A DNA stretch of 64,000 bases from Schizochytrium sp. CCTCC M209059 (GCA_000818945.1 KN805375.1:133788-197787); one strand, 5' to 3'; shown: positions 42,547 to 53,109, counted from the stretch's first letter. Made by a program: numbers and translations. The notes: a model not told the origin generated them from the letters alone.

Positions 42547-43491
42547 CCTCGAAAAGCAATCCATAGACGTTGGGGGCTATCGGTTAAATAATTTACTTTG
42601 AGAAAAAAATGAAAATCGACAAATGTTAGAGGCTGCGGCAGGCGCACTGTAGCCTCTGCAGGCGGCCGTGACGACGTCATGATAGAGGCATGAGCCGCCC
42701 CACTCAGGCTGGCAGTCTGGCCGGCTGGAAATGGAAGTTCATCTGACGAGAAGAACGGAAAGCGGCGGCGGATCCTTAGCGGACTGTTTGTTGCCTGCAA
42801 GTAAGAGTTGTTGCTTTAACGCAGGAAGTGACTGGTGTCTTCAAAGATTGTTTAAGCAGCCTGGCTGATTTGCGCTGTCGTGATCGTGGATGTCTCACTA
42901 TTTTGTTCAAGGATCTCGCAGACCACACACGCGTGCGTGCGAGACAACATATGTCCTACAGGGTAGAGGTGCACGAGTCTGTCGAATGGTGCGTCAGCGG
43001 CCTGACACAGCGGTCGCAAGCACGCCTTCAGGCTGCTATAAAAGTGGCTAAACATGAAGCTGGAATCATTGATCTAACCGCAACGGCGTGCAGATCGTAG
43101 GCTTACGTTGCAGTACTTATAGTTAACCGAAAAGGCAAATCAATAAGTCTTGACTAGGAGTCTTGGCCAAGGCCCAGGCTGCATGTGCAGCCAGGAGCAG
43201 GTCTTTGCCCTGCGTTGGGATTCAAATGCCATGGCACAAATGCAGAAGCATGGGCAATCTAGAAGTGGGGCACAACTGAAGAAGCACCTGATAAAATCCA
43301 ATCGATTGACGATGGAAGGAAGCCTTTGCAGCTTTACAAAGGGCTGGTTTCGCGGGCAAGACTTGGTCCTCCCTTTGGAACGCCGTCAGTTGTAGCTCCC
43401 GTCCCTCCGTATCGCTTTTCTTACAAAATGAGTGGTAAAAAAAAATTAATTATAAGGAAGGTTTGAGGAATGACTCGGACGGGACGGTACT
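42547..43491. other. Region without a supported gene
   Basis: Short frames only. One plus frame (42828-43100) reads plausibly but shows no domain. The region lies between repeats and may be part of a decayed element. Confidence 0.35.
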
Positions 43492-43670
43492 TTACAATCC
43501 GACGGGACAACTCAACCCCAGGATGTTCGTGAGTCATATATTCCTATGCATTGGCGCTCTCTGCCAATCATTCGGCTTGAAACTTTCACCTGCTCTGAGC
43601 GCAGTTTCACACCCTTTGGAGGTTGCTAGGCTGCTGCTTCATTCTCTGCTTGCGGCAGCGACCAGCGGCC
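43492..43670. repeat. Dispersed repeat, copy B
   Basis: This is the partner of copy A (41905-42090) in the same orientation, 1.6 kb downstream. In the equivalent plus frame it reads NPTGQLNPRMFV and stays open longer than copy A (43463-43741). Confidence 0.85.
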
Positions 43671-43909
43671 GCCTGGCCTGCAAACCGGACGGGATCGGTG
43701 TCCTGGCAATCTATCACCAGGCGGCTACGGAGCGAGCCTGAGCGTCGACGAGGCGATTGGCTGAAGTGCGGAATATCTATCGCGAGTGCCAAATCTCCGT
43801 ATGTTTATCGGGAATAAATCGTCACCTGCCAGGCTGGGCTTACAGTCAGGCGCTTTTTGGGGGAGAGACAAAATTTGGATTTGAACTAGCAAGACTGCGC
43901 ATTCGCAAA

Positions 43910-44013
43910 TGAGTGAAAGAGAAGGGGGGAGGGGAGGAGAGAGAGAGAGTGAAAGAGAAGGGGGGAGGGGATGTGATGTGATGTGATGTGATGTGATGTG
44001 ATGTGATGTGATG
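43910..44013. repeat. Purine-rich duplication followed by a GATGT array
   Basis: A GTGAAAGAGAAGGGGGGAGG segment occurs twice (about 43915-43969), separated by GA repeats. It is followed by about eight copies of the pentamer GATGT/TGATG to 44013. The G-runs could form a quadruplex. Confidence 0.85.
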
Positions 44014-44610
44014 TGCGAGAATACCTTCTTGAGTGTCAAGTTTCATGATTTATATAAACCCGCGCTTACGTTTTCGGCCTGGTTTGGCGCGCAACTAGCC
44101 TGCGCGGAACCTCAAGGACCCAGATGCAAGTGCCCTCATTTACTTTCTTTTCTCTTTCTCACCTTTTCTTCTTTCTTTTCTCTGTGTCTGTATCTGTCCG
44201 TTTGTCATCAGCAGGGTCATCACAATGTACATCCATTAACTTCATCATTCTTCTTCTTTTTCTCGTAGGCCTACTTCTTCTTGGTTTCGTCAACATGCAT
44301 TGCAATAATATGCACCTGCTGAGCAGTAGGAAAAAAATCTTCTTTGATATCAAAAGCACCTCTTGTCGTCATGACCAGGACTCCACGCTACGCGACCTCA
44401 TTTGCAGAAAGTTGAAAGAAACGGGGACGCACCGCGAAGTGTCTGACGAAAACTCGAGGACTTGACATTTGGATACATCACCACCCCATCTTCTGCTCAT
44501 TGCTCGCACGTGAGCGAGCGAGCGAGCAAGCCACCAGGAAGGGCATAACAAAGCAAAAAAGCGAGCCGTGCACAGCGGTTCTCATGCCCATTCCCCGCCA
44601 TCATTTCTGA
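44014..44610. other. 3' flank and spacer
   Basis: This holds a TAGGCCTA copy (44266-44273), pyrimidine-rich tracts and a GAGC run near 44513-44527. A TATA-like TTATATAAAC lies near 44049. No gene is supported. Confidence 0.4.
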
Positions 44611-45741
44611 TCAACGAAGGGAGACGTGAGGAAGAGGACGCGTATAGGAACGAGCACGGTCTGGAGGAGGGGGAGGCGAAGGTGAGGTTGCACTGGACCG
44701 AACGCCCCTACTCTCGAGCCAGGCGCGAACAATGGTCCGTGAGATGGGGATGCTGTCGACGTTATGGATTGTGAGCCAAGGTGCACCGATGAGGAACTCG
44801 GGAAACACGCGCTGCGATGGATTCTTGTGCAGACAGCACTGTATAAAGTCTGAAAACTCAGGCGAGAACCTATTTGCTGGAGGAAGTGGGATCGGAGCCT
44901 CGAGAATAGTTTGCACCATATCAATGTACGTGTTACAGTCCGGGTACGGGAACTCACCCAGGAGACACTCGAGAATGACGAGCCCGAGGCTCCAAATGTC
45001 GCTTGCGTAAGAGTAGGCTTGCGACTGCACGCGTTCTGGGCTCATGTATTTGAATGTGCCAACAAAGGTCTGGCAGACGTTGACCGAGTTTTCCAAGTCG
45101 CGCGAGCTGCCAAAGTCCGTCAGTTTCACTTCTCCACGGGAATTGCAAAGAATGTTCTGTGGCTTGACATCCCGATGTACACGTTTTTCATGCTTAAGGT
45201 AGCCAAGCCCCCACAATGCCTGGTAGGCGATTGCGGCCACGGCGGGCTCCGGGATAGCCCCTTGCTTCTCGATTACAGAGTGAAGGCAGCCCTGGTCCAT
45301 GTACTCGACAGCGATGCTGATGGAGCACTCGGTGAAGAAGGCTCCGTAAAATCCTACGAGTGCCGGGCAATCCGCCTCGTAGAGCGTAGCGATCTCCTGG
45401 AACATTTGCTCTCGGTTTGTGCGCTCGTACACATTGATGACTTTAAGGGCCATGAGCGTTCCGGATCTGTGCCGCACAAGGCTCACTTGGCTTGACATAC
45501 CCTTTCCGATTACCTTGACGAGTTCTACGTCTGCTGCGCTCAGTCCATGGTACTGGGTTTGACGGTCCAGCCTTGTAATGCCGCTTTCCGAGACGTCGAT
45601 ATTTCCCCGAATAAAGTGGCCATTTTGAATGGCAAAACTCTGTTCCATGGGGTCATCGTTGTTGAGCTCGGTGAGGGACAGATTCGGTCGCGGCCGCGAG
45701 GTGCCGCTCTTTCCTCTGGCGCCGGCGCCGGCGCCGTTCAT
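44611..45741 (-). CDS. MAP kinase kinase (MAP2K/STE7-like)
   Basis: This 376-aa dual-specificity kinase has a degenerate Gly loop VIGKGMSSQVSLV, catalytic Lys100 in LMALKVIN, HRDVKPQNIL (Asp191), DFG (Asp209) and the activation segment SSRDLENSVNVCQTFVGTFK. The Ser219...Thr225 pair in that segment is where MAP3Ks phosphorylate MAP2Ks. YMSPERV follows. The N-terminus has a basic-hydrophobic RPRPNLSL stretch that fits a MAPK docking site. The Pro/Ser-rich C-terminal tail is short. The start is the ATG at 45741; a TTATAA box lies about 30 bp upstream. Which MAPK it activates is unknown. Confidence 0.92.
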   Translation of the reverse strand: MNGAGAGARGKSGTSRPRPNLSLTELNNDDPMEQSFAIQNGHFIRGNIDVSESGITRLDRQTQYHGLSAADVELVKVIGKGMSSQVSLVRHRSGTLMALKVINVYERTNREQMFQEIATLYEADCPALVGFYGAFFTECSISIAVEYMDQGCLHSVIEKQGAIPEPAVAAIAYQALWGLGYLKHEKRVHRDVKPQNILCNSRGEVKLTDFGSSRDLENSVNVCQTFVGTFKYMSPERVQSQAYSYASDIWSLGLVILECLLGEFPYPDCNTYIDMVQTILEAPIPLPPANRFSPEFSDFIQCCLHKNPSQRVFPEFLIGAPWLTIHNVDSIPISRTIVRAWLESRGVRSSATSPSPPPPPDRARSYTRPLPHVSLR

Positions 45742-47011
45742 TCTTCTTGAGAACTGGTGAATTCGGGGTGCGTTATAAACAGTCTTTTTCCCGATGTTTT
45801 GGCGCGTCCCCAGCAGAGCTGCCTGGTCCTTCGTGCGAGGGTGCTCTTCGCCTCAGGGCGTGGACCTGTGGCGCCTGCCTAAAACGAGGGACTCTTTCTA
45901 TTCCGAGGTGTTCGTCCCCTTTCCCTCGCTGCGCCGGCTCGAGCTGCCTCCGGGCGCGCGGGTGCACGAGAGGGACGGCTGTCTCGTTTGGATAGAGAGG
46001 CAAGTCTGCTTGTTGCGCGTGCGTGAGCCTGGCCGCGCCCTGCCCTGGCCAGCGTACCGGCCGAGCCGGGGTCCTTTTCCGCCCTGCCTGCCTGACTGAC
46101 TGCCTGACTTCCGCTGGCGCTCCGCCTCGCCTCGCCCGCGACACACGGCTACGCGAAAGGCGCGATCAGGCGCGCCCGAGGACGAAGAAGAGGACGATGA
46201 TGTTGAATGAAGATGATGACGGACGACCACGAGAACCGCGCGTCCGACCTGCTGCCGCCCCGCGCCACGCCTTCACCCCTCCGCACCTCGCTCTGCGGAG
46301 CGCGAGCGCACGCCTCGCTCCCAGCCGCGCCCTCGCGCCGCCGCCGCTGGCCAGAGGTCTGCCTGCCTCTTTGCGTCCGGCGTGTCGGCTCAGGGCCCGT
46401 TGCGATTCTGCGAAGGGCCTTCGGATCATCGAAGCGTGCCGTGTATGTGGTATAACATGATGCTGCCGCTGGCGATGACAGTAAGGGAGGATGCCAGGCC
46501 CCGACTTGGATCGGTTTGCGCAGCTCGACCCGACGCAAAGTGCCGCTGGCAAAGTATGCTGGAGAGTTTGCGGGAAACTGTGCAAGGCTTTGTTTACGAC
46601 AAAATGCTCTTGCGCGTTGTGATAAAGATGTATACTACGATGCGATGATTGGCGAATGACAACTGGATTTTCACGGCATGGCACGATGTATACCTTTTAC
46701 TCTTCTCCTCACCTTGATGTGAATATTCTTGATCTCTGCTCTGCGTCCTCCTTCCTCACGATGTGAACTGTGCGTTGCTCGCAGTCGCTACTTGCCGTCT
46801 GCCACATGCCCTTTCGTCACAACGCCAATTCCTGCAGCAAGCAAGAAACCCAATTCACCAGTCTCTTCCGTCGCTCACGAGGTCCACTCTGCAGCTGGCG
46901 TCCTCGCTCCTTCTCTTCCGTCGAAGCCCCCCAAGACCCCCGCTCCGCGCCGCGAGGAGTAAGATCCATGCGTCCATCCGTCCATCATCAAATCCCGCGT
47001 CGCTCCAAGTC

Positions 47012-47054
<43 letters not shown>

Positions 47055-47213
47055 GGTCGGTAAAAGAAGAATAGGGAGTACTAAGCAGTTGTAGGCCGCA
47101 CCTAGGCAACACGATTGTTTTCTCTCCTTTCGCGCGCGCCAGGCGGGCAAGCAGGCGAGCAGAGCCGCAACTTGAACTTCTTCATTAGGTACGTTCGCGC
47201 CGCCGAGGCCTCT
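45742..47213. other. GC-rich spacer, no supported gene
   Basis: This is the upstream region of the MAP2K gene and the left flank of the gap. It has several overlapping Arg/Pro/Ala-rich frames, a CAAG array (47012-47053) and CAACTTGAA (47168-47176). A short plus frame at about 46494 (MPGPDLDRFAQLDPTQSAAG, then a GTATGC donor-like site) might be a first exon, but nothing downstream supports it. Confidence 0.4.
47012..47053. repeat. CAAG tetranucleotide array
   Basis: About ten perfect AAGC units. Confidence 0.95.
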
Positions 47214-47432
47214 NNNNNNNNNNNNNNNNNNNNNNNNNNNNNNNNNNNNNNNNNNNNNNNNNNNNNNNNNNNNNNNNNNNNNNNNNNNNNNNNNNNNNNN
47301 NNNNNNNNNNNNNNNNNNNNNNNNNNNNNNNNNNNNNNNNNNNNNNNNNNNNNNNNNNNNNNNNNNNNNNNNNNNNNNNNNNNNNNNNNNNNNNNNNNNN
47401 NNNNNNNNNNNNNNNNNNNNNNNNNNNNNNNN
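47214..47432. other. Assembly gap (219 N) next to an 8-bp tandem repeat
   Basis: The N-run is followed directly by four units of GTGTGCTT (47433-47464). The gap may be a collapsed or unresolved tandem array. Confidence 0.98.
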
Positions 47433-48327
47433 GTGTGCTTGTGTGCTTGTGTGCTTGTGTGCTTGTGTATGCGTGCGAGGGACAGATTGGCGCGCACGGC
47501 CTCGCTTGACTGCGCCCGCGCCGCTGACGGAGACGGGGCCGGAGTCGGAGGTGGAGACGGAGACCGCGCCCGAGCCGAGGCCCGAGCCGAGGCCAGAGCC
47601 GAGCGCGCGGCGCAGGAGCCGGTGTAGAGGAGGCTGGCATTATTATCTCGTTCTTCTTCTTCTTCTTCGTCATCTCTTTCATCTTCTTCGTCTTCGTCTT
47701 CTTCATGACCGTGTCGCTCCTGGCTCGCTCTCCAAGAGGTTATCGCTGTCGGCCTCCATGCCGGCTTCTTTCTCGGCGCGCCCGACGCCGATGAGGATGT
47801 CGATGACGGTAAAGAAGAAGAAGAAGAAGAAGAAGACGACGACGACGAGGAGGAGGAGGATGCCGAGGATGACGTGTCGAGGCGGTGGTCGATTGGGGCC
47901 TGGTGACGACGTGCGGTTCGGCTAGCAGCGAGCGAGCGGGCGGGCTTGCTTGCTTGCTTGCCCGCAAAGCAGAACCGTTGGGCAAAAAGAGCCCAAAGCG
48001 CAGGGTCAGGCAGCCAGACAGCAGCCAGACAGGCAGGCAGGCGTGCGTGGGCGTGGGTATGCATGGGCGTAGGCGTGGTGGACTGCGAGGGGAATCGTGC
48101 ATGACAGACAACCCAATGTCGGCGAGCGCTCGAGGTGGGAAGTCAAGATTGTCGCTCAAACAAGAGAAAGGAAAAGAGGGATACGGAGGCATGGCACGCG
48201 CGAAAGATTCTGAAAGGAGAGTATAAACTGACGGAAAACAACACGACATGACCATGTTGTTCAATTCGACACGGCGACAGCAATAGAAGCAAGAAAAAAA
48301 GCAAGCAAGACTTTAACATTTACAAAG
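47433..48327. promoter_or_regulatory. Upstream region of the coactosin-like gene
   Basis: This holds the GTGTGCTT repeat, TTC/GAA and GAC/GAG microsatellites (47640-47705 and 47811-47865), a GCTT array (47944-47960), and a TATA-like TATAAA at 48222-48227, about 100 nt before the ATG at 48328. Frames here are repeat-driven and rejected. Confidence 0.45.
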
Positions 48328-48813
48328 ATGGCGCCTAAATTCTCGGACGAGGCCGATGCCAGCATCGAGGACCTCATGGACGACAAGAACCTCGATGTGG
48401 ACTTTGTCGTGTGCGAGTTTGAGGGTATGAATAAAATCGTTTTGACCGAGGCCGGCAAGGGCGGTCGCGACCGTGTGCAGGAGATCCTCGAGGCCAACCC
48501 TGACAAGGCCATGACCGGCGCCTTTCTCGCTCTTGCCGTTGATGATCGCGAGGTGACGCGCTCCATTAGGCGAAAGTACATCCAGTTTACCTGGATGGGC
48601 CCTGATCTCTCGCCCATGCGCAAGGGCTACGTGAGCGGTCAGACTGGTGTCGTCAACGAAAGATTTAGCCAGTGCGGACTTTTCCTCTCTCTGCGTGATG
48701 ACCTCGACGATTTGGCCGAGGACTCGATCGTCAAGCGTCTGCTTTCTGCTGGAGGCGCCCACGCCCCGACCAGCTTTGACTTCACCAATGCTGCTCTTAC
48801 CGAGGACGAGTAG
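48328..48813 (+). CDS. Coactosin-like ADF-H actin-binding protein
   Basis: This 161-aa single ADF-homology domain protein starts MAPKFSDEADASIEDLMDDK. It contains RRKYIQFTWMGPDLSPMRKG, which fits the coactosin pattern (FxxxxWxGxxVxxxxR), followed by VVNERF and an acidic C-terminus. Coactosins bind F-actin and oppose capping, without severing as cofilin does. Length is slightly above that of animal coactosin-like protein (about 142 aa). It is intronless. Confidence 0.85.
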   Translation: MAPKFSDEADASIEDLMDDKNLDVDFVVCEFEGMNKIVLTEAGKGGRDRVQEILEANPDKAMTGAFLALAVDDREVTRSIRRKYIQFTWMGPDLSPMRKGYVSGQTGVVNERFSQCGLFLSLRDDLDDLAEDSIVKRLLSAGGAHAPTSFDFTNAALTEDE

Positions 48814-49265
48814 ACATGTAGAAAAGGTCAAACTGCACGCACATTCCCCTCTCAATTTTTAATAAGCTTTCAACACGCAATCCCCTCTACGCCAGCTTGG
48901 CCAATTCATGTACTGCAATTGAAGTGAAACGAGCTGATCTTAATACTTTCGTCATTCCAATCAATTATGAACGACTGGTAAAAAAGAAAAGGACTTAATG
49001 TATTCCGTGCCATTAAACAAAATCCTCTCCTCCCTCCGTTGTTGATCGATCGCGTTTCAAACCTTTTGGTGATCAAGAATAAAAAACAATTCAATAAGCT
49101 TTCTCGCCTGGATCGATCCAATGCATGACCCATTCCTTACCGATAATGACGTATATTCATTTAGCCTGCCCGCATCCGAAAACCAGATCGTTAATTCTTG
49201 AGTCAATATTCTGCAGGACGCATTATTTCCGGCCAAAAGTTCCCACGTCGACATCGGCGTCGCGT
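48814..49265. other. Convergent 3' spacer
   Basis: AT-rich sequence between the coactosin-like gene and the RCC1-like gene. No gene is seen. Confidence 0.6.
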
Positions 49266-50726
49266 TTACAGACCATCGACATCCTGTTTGGCATCGCATT
49301 GCAAAATAAGGTACTCGTCGCCAGCCCATAAGCGTTGTACCTGAAAGTAAGGTGGGATTTCGAAAAGTTGTGGCCGCAAAACAAGCTTCGCTCCCGCCGC
49401 AAGCTCGCCGCAAAGAAATACTCGACCATCTTCTAGCAGAAACCCAGAATAGTTTCCTCCAGCACAAACGTGCTTGACTCGTTCGCATTTTTCCCAAAAA
49501 GGGCCCAACCGACCGTTCACGAGCTGTGGCGTCTTATAGTCACCCCCTTGAAGACATGTGCTTTTGGATAGACCCAACGCTCCGACGCGGTTCGAACCCC
49601 ACGTCAACACCCGACGACGCTCGTTCGTGAGAAGCACAGAGTGATGAAGTCCGCATGCTAGCTCGAAGACATCCTCCTCGACGTCAAACGTGCATGACTC
49701 GGACCCCACATAAGAAACTTTAGACCCCTGCACATATACAATAGCGTCTTCTGTCGCTCCGACATGGTCCACGTTGTCCGCGACGAGATCCAGAATCGGC
49801 TCAATCTTCCGCGCAGGCCCTTCTGGAGATTCAACCTCCGCCTCCTTCTCGCCGTCACTTGCGAAAGGAGACAGGCGAAGCCGCAGCGCCTCGCGCGTGG
49901 CCGTAAGGAGGATCCCGCCTCGTTGAGCTTTGGAGCCCTTGTGCAAGGCAATCTTGATTACTCGGTTCCGTAACTTGATGCATCGAAACACCTGCTCACG
50001 ATACCCTCGAGGAATGCTCCAATGCAGCTCACCTTCGTATGCTACACAGGTTTCATGTCTCGAAGCAGCGACTGCAGTTGCCTTTTGAGGCAAGTGCTTC
50101 ACTTTTTGTTCCTTCGGCCGGCTCACCGTTCCATCTGTCTCACGGTCGCTGCGCTTTTCTGCTCCACTTGCGACATCACCAGTGTGTAAATTTTTCTTCG
50201 CATAATCCTTTTTCTCCTGCTTTTCTTCCTCCTCTTCATCGACGGGGCAACCAGCAAGGTCCACACGCGCTGGCTTGGAGAAACGAATGAGGCATTTGCT
50301 AGGCTTCTTGTGCCAGCGACGCACGACTTGCGAATTCCACGTGTTACCAATCCCCCACACACGCCCAGCCCGGAGCCATATCACATGGTCTACGCCACAG
50401 CCCATCTGCTCGACGTCGTGAAACCATTGAAATGAGTCTGCGCCCTCCCGTGATGTCTTTGTGACTTCATCGTCGTCATCATCTTTGATCTTGGCGAGGT
50501 CAATGCGGTCTGGCGCCATGTGAGGATCTCCCCAAACGCGCAAAAGACATACATTGCCGGCATCAACGCGAGTGGCGCCTATCAAGTCAACAAGCTCATC
50601 ATGGTCGGTTCTCGCGCTCGGGCTTCTGCGCGTCCCGTCGACAACGGCTTGTGCGGTGTATCGAGTGTTCCGGCGTGAGGCATGCTGCACGAGTTCTGCT
50701 TCTCGCTCCTGCGTCGCAGGCGCCAT
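49266..50726 (-). CDS. RCC1-repeat protein
   Basis: This 486-aa protein has scattered RCC1-type propeller units. The clearest is VFELACGLHHSVLLTNERRR with VLTWGSNRVGALGL, then VKHVCAGGNYSGFLLEDGRV. Earlier partial units include MGCGVDHVIWLRAGRVWGIG. Charged inserts (EEEEEKQEKKDYAKK) interrupt the blades. RCC1 propellers act as exchange factors or as scaffolds; the Ran-specific residues are not evident here, so I expect a scaffold or SERGEF-like role. The start is the ATG at 50726. CAACTTGAA lies about 180 bp upstream. Confidence 0.78.
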   Translation of the reverse strand: MAPATQEREAELVQHASRRNTRYTAQAVVDGTRRSPSARTDHDELVDLIGATRVDAGNVCLLRVWGDPHMAPDRIDLAKIKDDDDDEVTKTSREGADSFQWFHDVEQMGCGVDHVIWLRAGRVWGIGNTWNSQVVRRWHKKPSKCLIRFSKPARVDLAGCPVDEEEEEKQEKKDYAKKNLHTGDVASGAEKRSDRETDGTVSRPKEQKVKHLPQKATAVAASRHETCVAYEGELHWSIPRGYREQVFRCIKLRNRVIKIALHKGSKAQRGGILLTATREALRLRLSPFASDGEKEAEVESPEGPARKIEPILDLVADNVDHVGATEDAIVYVQGSKVSYVGSESCTFDVEEDVFELACGLHHSVLLTNERRRVLTWGSNRVGALGLSKSTCLQGGDYKTPQLVNGRLGPFWEKCERVKHVCAGGNYSGFLLEDGRVFLCGELAAGAKLVLRPQLFEIPPYFQVQRLWAGDEYLILQCDAKQDVDGL

Positions 50727-51309
50727 CGGGACAACTCCGAAGCACTGCGCAAGCGCGCCTCCTGTTACCTCCCGCCGCCTCTTACGGCTGCGTGTGCTTG
50801 TGCGCGCCGCGCGCCGATCGCGCGCGAGAGCGAGCCCCTAGACCGGCGACAACAAATAGTGACTGACTTGACTTGCAGCCTCTGAGACTTGGCCGGTGAC
50901 CGGACAAGCAACTTGAACTTTAAGTTGAACTTGAAAACGCATGGGCTGATTCGGGGCCAATGGTGGGAATGAAGACGCAGACAATGTGGTGTGAGTCAGT
51001 CTTTCTAAAGGCAAGCAGCCTGTTGAGCACAGTCTACCTGAGTTGTGCGCGGCAGACATCAAGCCGTGACGGACAAAAGATCAAGCAAACATAGACTTCC
51101 TTGTAAAATGAAAACGTAGAGTGCCAGTCTTGTGGAAAAAAGAAGAAGATTAGGGGACGGACAAGTTTCGATGGGACTTTTGGAAAAATGCACGAACACC
51201 ATAATCATGGAAAGATCATCGTAGACATTTATTAGTTTATAGGTATGAGGGAGACGGGCAACCGGAAAGAAGAGACGTCTTCAAATTCCCTAGACACACT
51301 CACACTGGC
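50727..51309. promoter_or_regulatory. Upstream region of the RCC1-like gene
   Basis: This includes CAACTTGAACTTTAAGTTGA near 50909, an imperfect palindrome containing CAACTTGAA and its inverted half. No gene is supported. Confidence 0.45.
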
Positions 51310-51777
51310 CTACTTGGACATACCAAGTTGCTTAGCACGCGCGCGTTGCTCAGCCCACTTTGTATCAGGATTGCTGTATTTACGATTGCCGGTTTCGATA
51401 GTGGCCAACTCTTGCTTCATGCGATCACTAAACTTGTAGGTGGCCTTGGTCATAGATTCCTTGGGTTGTGTTTCATCGAGTTTGGCCAAAGATGAAAAGA
51501 GATCATGGACGTGGTCCCTGAGCTTGTGCTTGAGCGAGTACTCGACCTTGGGACGAGGGTGCATAAGTGAGGACGCAATTTCCTCGTCTTCATCGAGAAA
51601 TTTGCGGTCCTTTTCATCGGCAGCCTTCTTTACCCAATCATTTTCCGAAGTTTGAGGGCCCGGAAGTCTTTGAAAGCACTCCGAGTCCTTGATGTATGGG
51701 CATAGCGGATTGGACCTGTTGCTGATGAGGCGTAGGTTGTCCAGGGCGGCGTCCGTCGAAGTGCTTCGCTGAGCCAT
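51310..51777 (-). CDS. Small charged protein, possibly ciliary
   Basis: This is a 155-aa soluble protein from the ATG at 51777 (MAQRSTSTDAALDNLRL). The FLDEDEEIASSLMHPRPKVE stretch and the Lys/Tyr-rich C-terminal part (TYKFSDRMKQELATIETGNR) recall small axonemal proteins of the FAM183/CFAP144 kind, but the match is weak and I do not name it. No domain is recognised. It diverges from the FKBP gene. Confidence 0.65.
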   Translation of the reverse strand: MAQRSTSTDAALDNLRLISNRSNPLCPYIKDSECFQRLPGPQTSENDWVKKAADEKDRKFLDEDEEIASSLMHPRPKVEYSLKHKLRDHVHDLFSSLAKLDETQPKESMTKATYKFSDRMKQELATIETGNRKYSNPDTKWAEQRARAKQLGMSK

Positions 51778-52425
51778 TGCAAGTTTTGATCAGTTCGAAT
51801 TCGTTCGTGATGACAGCGGTCTTTCTGCCCGTCCGACGCAGGACCTTTTCTGCGTTTGCTTGTATCCGCCAGAGCCGTCCTTTCTCGGCTGTTCTTGCTG
51901 CGACAGGTCCAGTACCTTCTCAGAAGTAAAATTCGGTATGCCGCTTGCGAAGCTGTGTCGTTCGTTCGCTTTTCTCCTCGTCCGTCACGAGAGCTCGTTT
52001 TCGCACACACGTCAACGAAATCTGTTCTGCGCTGTCCCCCTGCTTGCTCGTCCCGGATGCTTTTGCGTCGGAACCTGGATGTCCAGTCTCGCAACGCAAG
52101 GGCACCGCGACAACTCGTGAGCAGCTCGGGCAGAAAAGAACTTGGAAACCTGACTCTCAATGTCAGGCTGACTTGTCGCGCCAGGTCCGAGGCGTTCTCA
52201 TTCAAAACGTACGAGGACATGGGTGTGTACCAAAGTGTGTACAAGGCGGGGACTGCTGAGCGGGTGGGCTTTGCCTGGCCATGCATCAGAGAGAGAGAGA
52301 AAGAGAGAAAGAAAAATAAGCGAGAGAGAAGGCGCTCGCCAGTTTGGAATCGTCGCGAGCACGCAAGCGAGCGAGAGAGCGAGCGAGTGAGCGGAGCAGC
52401 GGTGCTAGTCCGAAGAAACGACAGA
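51778..52425. promoter_or_regulatory. Divergent promoter region
   Basis: This lies between the small charged protein and the FKBP gene. It has a GA/GAGC run just before the FKBP start (52290-52395). The FKBP frame is open upstream, but the signal peptide begins at 52426. Confidence 0.5.
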
Positions 52426-53109
52426 ATGCAGAGCAAGATCTCCTTCCGATGCGCCTCGGCGCTGCTTCTTGCAGTGCTCGCGTTCGCGGGCCTGGACCTG
52501 GCGACGGCAGATAACGCGGCGAGCGAAGCCTTCCTGGCCTCGTATGAGGAGGACCACGACGACGTGCGCCGCCTGCCTTCTGGCGTGATGTACCGCGTGC
52601 TTCAGGCTGCGACCAGCCCTGCGGCCAAGTCGCCCACGGTCGATGATCTCTGCAAGCTTCACTACGAAGGCAAGCTTGTTACGGGCGTTGTTTTCGACTC
52701 GAGCTTGGAGCGTGGCGAGCCTGCATACTTTACCCCTTCGCAGGTGATTGAGGGCTGGAAGGAGGCCCTGCAGGAGATGGAGGAGGGCGATAAGTGGGAG
52801 GTGGTTATCCCCAGCGCTCTGGCGTACGGCGAGAAGGGCGCTGGCGAAAAGATCCCCGCGGACTCTGCTCTCGTTTTTGAGATCGAGCTTCTCGAGGTGA
52901 ACCCGGAGTTTCAGGGCATGGACTGGGTCAAGCAGCAGATGCGCAAGGACATTCCCGGTCTCCCCTTCAAGCTCTCGGTCTGGCAGGGCGTTCTTTTGGC
53001 AGGATACATTTCGCTCCGCGTTTTCATGCGCCAATACATGGACCGTCGCGCCACGCCGCGTCAGTCTGCTCCTGCTCAGCAGCAAGCCAAGGGCACGAAG
53101 TCCGACTAA
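52426..53109 (+). CDS. Secretory-pathway FKBP-type peptidyl-prolyl isomerase
   Basis: This 227-aa protein has a signal peptide at residues 1-28 (CASALLLAVLAFAGLDLATA). The FKBP domain spans about 50-160: DDLCKLHYEGKLVTGVVFDS, a GWKEALQEMEEGDKWEVVIP block matching the conserved VIxGWxxALxxMxxGxK, then LAYGEKGAG and LVFEIELLEV. After it come a membrane segment (VWQGVLLAGYISLRVFM) and a short basic tail. It is probably an ER membrane protein with the domain in the lumen, assisting folding. The start at 52426 is the Met that gives the signal peptide. Confidence 0.93.
   Translation: MQSKISFRCASALLLAVLAFAGLDLATADNAASEAFLASYEEDHDDVRRLPSGVMYRVLQAATSPAAKSPTVDDLCKLHYEGKLVTGVVFDSSLERGEPAYFTPSQVIEGWKEALQEMEEGDKWEVVIPSALAYGEKGAGEKIPADSALVFEIELLEVNPEFQGMDWVKQQMRKDIPGLPFKLSVWQGVLLAGYISLRVFMRQYMDRRATPRQSAPAQQQAKGTKSD

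Noticed and set aside
47102..48064. Minus frame with poly-Ser spanning the gap
   Set aside because: It runs through 219 N and several microsatellites, with no conserved segment.
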